DNA of 64,000 bases, taken from contig CAXAMN010026783.1 in NCBI GenBank assembly GCA_963970005.1, positions 136,571 through 200,570 of the forward strand, read 5' to 3'. Shown piece by piece: positions 56,760 to 64,000 of this stretch. The notes beneath the pieces were generated by a model that saw only the letters and a program-made list of their open reading frames with translations, was not told the origin of the DNA and ran no database searches. The stretch comes from Durusdinium trenchii. Its lineage: Eukaryota > Sar > Dinophyceae > Suessiales > Symbiodiniaceae. The position numbers and the translations under genes are program-made. The first letter of the stretch is position 1; each line of letters begins with the position of its first letter.

Positions 56760-59700
56760 CCTCTTACATCCTCTTATAGGACACCCATTTGCAGGGCTGT
56801 AAGACGTGCCCATTCACATCCCATTTACAACGTACCGAGGGTGGCGACCGCTCATCCGCGGTCCACCGCCCTCCCCGGTTCCACTGGTGGGTGGTCCACT
56901 CTCGTTGAAGACTCTCATTGGGTAGTCCCAGTAATGCCCCAAGAAAAGCGTGGTTTGATGTAGTTTGTGCCTGATTGTAAAGCCTGATGATGTGGGTGGC
57001 CACAGGTGCCGAGTCAAACTTGAATCATGACAGTGGGCCAGCTGTCCTGGCAACATATCCATGCTACCATGCAAAAAAAGTAGCGCTCCAGCAAACAAGG
57101 AAACAAGCCAAAAGGAGCAAACCTTGATCCCAGTACATAGAGGAAGCCAAGCAAAATCACACACAACGTCAACAGAAAGGACACAATGTCTCAGAGTCTC
57201 CGCACACGTCAGGAACAAACCAAGGACTGCACAGGCACAACGTCAATCCAAGACGTTCGCATCAAGATCCGTTGCAAACCTTATAAGGTAGTCCTGACAA
57301 GTACCACTCTTAGGCAGCCTGCCTGAAGGCTTCGCAAGACTACCCTTATTTAAGGCCAAGAACTTCATGACGATTCCGAACTTTCTTTAGAGCTCTAGCC
57401 TCACTTGGGATTGCATTTCTCATTTCTTTGGCCCTGAGGTTCCCTGCCTCCCTTGAGACCGCCCAGCCTTCCATCTAGCACACCCAAGAACATTGTTTCA
57501 ATCATATTTTTAAAGACGTACGACCCTCCCCTGTACGCCACCACGTGCAGAATACCTAGACTCCCAAATCCACGATTTCCAATTGGCATGAATGTGATTT
57601 CAAGTGTTTGGGCTCAACCAAGGTCCCACGGTCTTGATTTCATTAGTAAAGCGATTGACTTCCAAGCTCGACACTTCCTTTTGCCGCCTCCACAAAGGGG
57701 TCCTTCCGCTGCGCAAAAAATAACGGCCCTGCCACTGCTTTCCAAAAGTACAACACGAAGGACCTTCAACCTCAGGTGGAGGACCGAATGACCGTATAGA
57801 TGGAACCTCATATAGAGGCAATCACTTCCGTGATGGAGGTGACTTTCATCGTTCTTTCACACTCACCTTCCCAAGATCGAAGCAACCAAGGGATATTCAC
57901 CATCCCGATTGGAAGCAGTCCTACAGACTGAATGGTGTGTTCAACTGTGATTGGCATCGTTTGTCTCAATCAAATTTCCGCGCAAGATTTTTCTGCCACT
58001 GATTGTGGTGCAGCGGGGGTCAGCTCCTACCTTCTGAGCATGCTGTTGGATCTAAATAGAATTACGGCACATCAACTTAGAAAAACAATTGACCCAGAGG
58101 AACCCCTCAATTTCTCTGTATGTCCAAGGGTTGGACATTGTTTCTGCGTGAATGTGATTCAACTTGCAGCCACTGTTTCATTGGATCTCATGTTTCGGGC
58201 GTCTGGGAGAGCATTGCATGGTACATATATAGCAGTTTGCCGGGCATCCGTACCTCCACATTTTTTGTTGGGGACGTTTTCGAAAGGTTATCTTCAGCAT
58301 GTTGCTGACTACCAACACATTAACACCGGTAATAATCACAATTACGTCACGGCGGTGTCTCCTCCTCCAAGCTGCACTTCAACATCACCTTGGCAAGTTC
58401 AGCTATGCATCCAAACAACTCTCACTATCACTATGCAATGTTTAGAACATGCATTGTACAACAACAATGAGCTGAGATTCTCGTTGGAGTGCACATAAGC
58501 ACCCGAAATGACCAGAACCTACTTCATGCATTCAAAAGCATATGTGACATATATGTGCTGTTTCCCTCCACGGCCAAGACGTCGGGTGTGACCGAGAAAG
58601 ACGGGGAACGACGGCGTCGGGCGTGTAACACCTGGGAGTCGCGCGATGTCACCGGTGTGAAGGACCTCCATCCGGTCCAACGGTCCCATGGTGGCATCCT
58701 GCGCACCGAGCGGTGGAGAGGTGAAAGAAATGGAGGACACTCCCTCCAACACCAAACAAAGGCAATTACTGTGTAAATACTATAGATATATAAAGATATA
58801 TAAAGCAAATGTGTATATAGGGATAAATTTGTTTAAATATAATAGAAACGTATGTATATTATGTTGCATTCCGCTACACAAACCAATTGCCCATCAAACC
58901 ATCAAACCCTGTTTAGAGGAACATGGTCTTTTCATGCTTTGCTGGGACCTTGCCATCCACTTCCATGACTGTTGGAGGGCAGTTCGACCATCTGAGCTCC
59001 CAAACGTCATCAAGGCCATCATGCTTTGCACCTGTCAGTCGGTTTGGGCCTGGGTCGCCTTCCAAGTGTTGAAAAGCTCAGGAATTTCAGATCCGTCCCA
59101 AAAACGCAAAGAGATGTACGGAGATAAGGAAGGGAGGGTCCATGGACGCAACATGTTACACACACCTGTCTTAAACAAACAAGGGCAAGTTTGTTTGATA
59201 AATCGGCCTCGTTGAGGCCGCACATTTGCAATAGGAACCCTATTGGCCTCAACACGGGAATAAGGTCGCTGTAGTGTCACGCAATTTGAGCATCCTGTGC
59301 GATTATACTGGCTCAACCTGACCTATCCTTGCCCCTGAAAAAAATGAACATTTCAAGGACTAATCATGCGTAGGATCCAGGTTGCCAAAAATCATTGCCA
59401 AAAACGGATAAACTGATAGATCATGGTGGCCAAAATGGTTGGACCCCGTTTTTTAGTATATAGTCCTTGCGAACAGCCGGGGGTTGAACAAAAACACGTT
59501 TATGCACTCCACCCCTGGGATGTCAAAGGAGAACGGTTGAGAATGCTTAAACCTGCTCTCCCAAGAGTCCCAAATCATGGTTGGCACCTTGTCAGAACAA
59601 CATGGTCCAACACTTGAAGCCCTTTAATTTCTATCCCTCCACCTCAAGTACCAGTGACCACTTTTGAATGAAACTCTACTTGAAAAGTGCAAGCCTAAGA

Positions 59701-60683
59701 GTACTATGAGTCAACTGCCCAATCAATGGTAATGTGATGTAATGTGCACGTGGATAAAAAGCTCGCCAACAAAGCTTTAAAGGAAACACGGGGGGGGGTA
59801 TAGTATTTTAATTTGGTCTATTGTCCTTCTTGCACGTGGTCTTTGGAAGGTCTCCCGATTTTCACCCACACCACTTCCGTCGACTCAAAGGAACTCCAAA
59901 GGTGTTGAACCCAACAAGCACAAGGAGCCCACAGCACCCACAGACCGTCGAAGCAGCCCAAACCACACCCCCAAACGAATAATTACAGCATCTATATAGA
60001 ATTATATAAATATATAGCTGGAAACCAACATTTTTCCGAGTAGAATCCCTTTATCAAAGATTCTGAGATTCTCTGAAGGCAAATTTCTGAGTTGGGGGGT
60101 GAGATGAAACCCGACGAGCTCCGTGTTCGCCTGGCCGCGCCATCTGCTCGCCTGGCGCAAACTGGAATCGGCGGAGATGGAGGGAACGTAATAAGAAGAT
60201 GCACAATGCACATATCATGAAAGAGAATCCTAGAGGCAAAAAAACAAAAAAGCAATAAGTAAACTTCAATGAAAAACGTGGCGAAACAAAGGTGAGCTAC
60301 TGTTAAACTCAGGCCTTTTGAAGGTCTATCCACCGTTTTCAAGGACAACATCGTACATGTCACGATAGGGAAGAAGCCAACTGGAGAACTCCAATCACTC
60401 GAAGCCCCAGGCGTTTCACTATCAATTGCACAGCATGATGGGCCTTCCACTGAATTGACTTTGCCACCCTCGAAGCAAACAGGTCCTTCAGCGCAAACAT
60501 GGCCATGGATTTATGTACTTGCCCCTTCTGAGCATCAAAGCAGTTTGATTTGATGTAACTTCACCCCTCCAATCAAAACGCCACACATCCTGATGGTATG
60601 TCCGGCTATGTCCGGCTCATCCATGAGAGGAAAATGGTCTTCCATGTTCATCCTCCCATGGGCATCCAATTTGATACAGTGGG
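56760..60683. other. no gene recognised
   Basis: A CpG-rich patch at about 58590-58730 is open on both strands but shows no motif. Also an AT-rich stretch at 58780-58860 and a G8-9 run at ~59791. Confidence 0.4.
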
Positions 60684-60771
60684 TTCGGAGTAGATGGCAC
60701 AATCCCCAAAAGGTGGTTTATATGGACCCCTATCTAAAGGACATCTTGGGGGTTGTGCCATCTACTCTGAA
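60684..60771. repeat. 26-bp inverted repeat, 24/26 matches
   Basis: 60684-60709 and 60746-60771 are inverted repeats containing GTAGATGGCACAA, with a 36-nt loop. This is the longest near-perfect stem on the right side of the window. Confidence 0.82.
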
Positions 60772-63700
60772 GCAACATGAAGCAACTGTACTATTTGTGT
60801 CTCTCCGCCACTTCCATGTTCTGACCCACCCCTTTCCCCTCCGGACCGACCGCTCGTCCCATCGCCTCAAGGCATCGTCACGTGCATCGTCACGTGACGA
60901 ATCGACCGTGGTCCTTGTGACCGACCGAAAGCGCGGTGAAAAGCGCCCGGTTCCGGCGTAGGGGCGCCGGTTCCGCGCCAAAGCAGATCAAATGAGCAGC
61001 TGGAATTGTGCAAAGAATATAAAGGCTCTGGAACTGGTTGGCCAAATGTTCAGCGGTCTGGATAGCGCAGCTTCGGCCAGCCTTGATGGTGAGGCTTAGG
61101 ATAAACACCAATGGCAGCTTGGTTGTCAGCGAACTCCCGACGAAGGCTCCATGAATCTCTGGGTTCCACAGGGCTGCTAGAGCTGCTATCGCACCAAGCC
61201 CTTTTGATGGTGCTTGGCTATATTCTCCATTCTCTGATCCATGGATTTCATTTCTCCTTGATCCAGGGCGGCATTTGGGCTCTTCTGGCAGCATACATAA
61301 TTCACATGCTGCTCAAGGGTCATGTGGCTCGTCTGGAAGTGCCCGAGTCGTTCTGTGAAGAGTGACGATGTTTCCCCACTGACAGTCAAAAGGCCAAACA
61401 AATCTTGCTTGCAATAGTTTGTGGAGGTCATTAAACATTGAAACAGCAAACATGTGCAAGGACCAAGTGATCCCAAGTAAGCAACACAGTATAATATAGA
61501 TACTAATACGCGCCGTATATATATATATATGATAAAATAGGTGATTGCCACCCAAGAAACCTCACAACATTCACAACAATGCAAGCAAACATGCAGGAAT
61601 CTCAGGCTTCATCTTCATGCAAATATCGTGACAACCCCCTTGCCCTGACAACATCCCCTCCGCATAAAGTGTCCGTTAACGCATGTATACGCATGTCCGT
61701 TTACGTCCTCTCTTGGGTCCCATGGGGGTGTGATGTTCTCCATTGTTCTGAACCCCCCCGACCCGACCACCGTCTTCTGCCGCACCGTCCTTCCCCGTCT
61801 TCCGCTCGGTCCACGCGGCTTCCGCTCGGAAGGTAGGCGATTGGCGATCCGAGGAGCGTCCAGGAGTGTCGGACTTTTGGATGCGATGATCCGAATGCCA
61901 AGGACTGTAGCAAGGTTTTTTGGGCATCCGTGAAGAATCAATGCAATGCTTCCAAGATGTTCCAAGCTAGGTTTAAAAAAAGAACTTGTGGACACAATGT
62001 GGCACCCATGCTTTCTTTGATGCAGCCGGCTCCGGGATTCATCACATGTCACTCCTGCCTATGGCCCAACCAGTGGTCAGTTGGGCCGAAGGATCAAGAA
62101 ACTCTGAAAGTCTGGGTTGTAGATCTATAGCAAGTTTGTCATATGTTGGGCTATCCCCGCACCCAAAGACCGTTTCATATATCCTAGAAAACTGGCAGTC
62201 GAAATCCTGGGTGAGGAGATAGCCAAACATCCCCAAACCACACAGCTTCTCTTGAATAATTGTCTCATCTGAGATCCACACTCTCTTCACAGATCTTCAC
62301 AGTGTCTTAACGGACTAAAGAACAACTCGAAGTGTTCACTGGGTCTCTCAACCTGGCAGCCGCGCAGAGTTGGAAAAAAAGGCTGCCCGGCACCGGTCAG
62401 AAAATGAAAGCAGTCCACCCACGAAAGCCTCAGCGAAGCTAAGCTTTCAATGAAAGCACTGAAAGCCTCGTCTTCAATACACTGAAGAGCTCTCATGAAT
62501 GAAGGAAATCGTCAACAAAGAAGGGTACTTGGGAACCAGCCAGGCATCCCCCCCCACTTCAAAATTATTGAAACCCAAACTTCCGTCTCAAGGGCTTTTA
62601 TAGCTCACCCCAGATTTTTTAAGTAATCATACATCCTTCGACGCGTGGCTTAGCATTTTGGATGAGGCATCTGAAATTACAGCAAAGGTTTGGTGTGACT
62701 ATTTGGAGGGGGGGACCTCAAAGGAGCAAAAGATAGCAAAAGAATGAACAAACCCAAGCGGTGTGGCGTGTGGCGGCGCTTCCATGGTTTTTAGGTTTTT
62801 TGGGGTGAATGCATCGCTTACATTTACATCATGACAACAACTGACATACAGCAACAATTCCAGGGGAGGACATTGAGGATCCTCCCACCACATTACTCCA
62901 GTCTCACACCAACTCGTCGTGTGTGAATGGACTGCCGGGAATGCTGCCGTGTTGCGCACGAGCTGGGAACTCCCTGCCAGCGGCCACGGGAGGCCCTACA
63001 GGAAGGAGCCAGCTTCCTTGGCACGAGCGAGGATGAACAGCTTGACTTGAAAGGTACAGGTATAGTAAACGGGGAAAGGAAGTGGAAGCGCTTGCTCTTC
63101 TTTCAAATCCAGTGCAAGCGCTTGGCCGTGTTAATTGAAGAAAGTGCCAGAAATGGCGCAAGATCCCGTGATCTGCGAGTCCGGTGCAGCGATGGCGATG
63201 AGTCCAAATGCAAATTGATGACAGCTGAGTGACCAGGCTATGGACCATACTAGTAGTTACCAAGAAAACTACGGTTCTTGCCGAGTCGTTTTGAAAACGG
63301 TCCTTTTGTAGAGTGACACGAGTCCAAAATGTTCCACTCCGCGGTTGGCACATGTTTCGGGTCGACGTGAATGTTTCAGGCCCAGAGGAAGTCCATTTGG
63401 AGCATATTTTGACAGGAACTGGCACTGGATATGGCTCAAACGAGTTCCAGGCCAGTTCCAGGCCAGTTCAAGTTCAGGCCCAAAGAAAGTTCGGAGGAAG
63501 TTCCTTTCCGGGTCACCTGGACTGGACTCTCACACCACTTTTTGTTCAGGATGATTCTTGCGCCGGCGTAGCATCTGCCACATCGCCGTGCTCATTCCCT
63601 TTTTGAGGGCCCCACGATCGCCAAATTGCCTCCCTGGCCGACGCGTTTCACAGTTTCACATCACCAACTTACGAAAGCGTCAACGAAAGGCGTGCGAAAG

Positions 63701-64000
63701 GGCTCCTTTCGAGCGCTGAAGAAAGGAACAAAAGGCGTTCATCAGAATGTGTTTAGATAGAAAGATGGTTGAGGAATCCACCTCAATGGCTTTCACAGCA
63801 CCCTGCAATCCGACTACAGTAACTCTAAATGATGTTCTCTGTTTGCTGGTCGCGTTTGACCTGGTCACCACTTAGTAACTACCACGACCAGCAAACTGGT
63901 CGTGCCCACCGCCACATCAAGGGCTCCCGTAAAAACCTTTGACAATGACACATACGTGACGTGTCACTGATTACTTGTTTCGGTCCTTGCTGCTATATTA
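60772..64000. other. no gene recognised
   Basis: CpG-rich patches lie at 60840-60970 and 61750-61880, a TA run at 61517-61531, and CCAGGCCAGTTC-type short duplications at 63449-63475. Open frames are short and unrecognised. TAACTACCACGACCAGCAAA near the end partly mirrors TTTGCTGGTCGC a few tens of bases upstream. Confidence 0.4.

Overview
The window looks like nuclear DNA of a dinoflagellate, most likely a Symbiodiniaceae-type genome (inference). The reasons are very low gene density, abundant microsatellites and minisatellites, many small fold-back sequences, dispersed CTACTAG-type repeats, and a non-LTR retrotransposon whose first bases match the 3' end of the dinoflagellate spliced leader (…TTTTGGCTCAAG). 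No bacterial operon, rRNA, intact tRNA or CRISPR array was seen.

The only long, clearly coding locus is a nearly full-length LINE-type retrotransposon at about 25720-32862 on the + strand, bounded by a 13/14 target-site duplication. It has a short 5' UTR that starts with GGCTCAAG/GCTCAAG. ORF1 carries CxxC zinc knuckles and a coiled coil and is interrupted by a 400-N assembly gap. ORF2 is about 1.86 kaa, with domains in this order: USP-like cysteine peptidase, APE-type endonuclease, reverse transcriptase, CCHC knuckle, degenerate RNase H-like region, and repeated zinc modules. A one-base slip in an A6 run cuts ORF2 short; the other frame continues to a stop at 32833-32835. The 3' UTR is tiny and ends in an A-rich tail. 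A ubiquitin-protease-like domain inside a LINE polyprotein is the most interesting feature of the window.

Left of the element (1-25.7 kb) the DNA is mostly intergenic or intronic. It holds two adjoining minisatellites (391-885), a perfect 21-bp-arm hairpin (3842-3898), a few exon-like minus-strand segments, a 51-bp segment encoding the third histidine box of a delta-9 fatty-acid desaturase (9312-9362, minus), a MITE-like inverted-repeat element (20050-20284) and long CTA/CTG and CTACTAC microsatellites.

Right of the element (32.9-64 kb) the picture is similar: a GGAAGGCA repeat, more copies of the CTACTAG family, an ~0.8 kb terminal-inverted-repeat element with internal GCGGAAAT repeats (47596-48404), a 330-bp ACT/ACG microsatellite, tRNA-like fragments near 50.6-50.8 kb and several long hairpins. 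No complete host gene could be assembled; all host exon calls are low confidence except the desaturase box.
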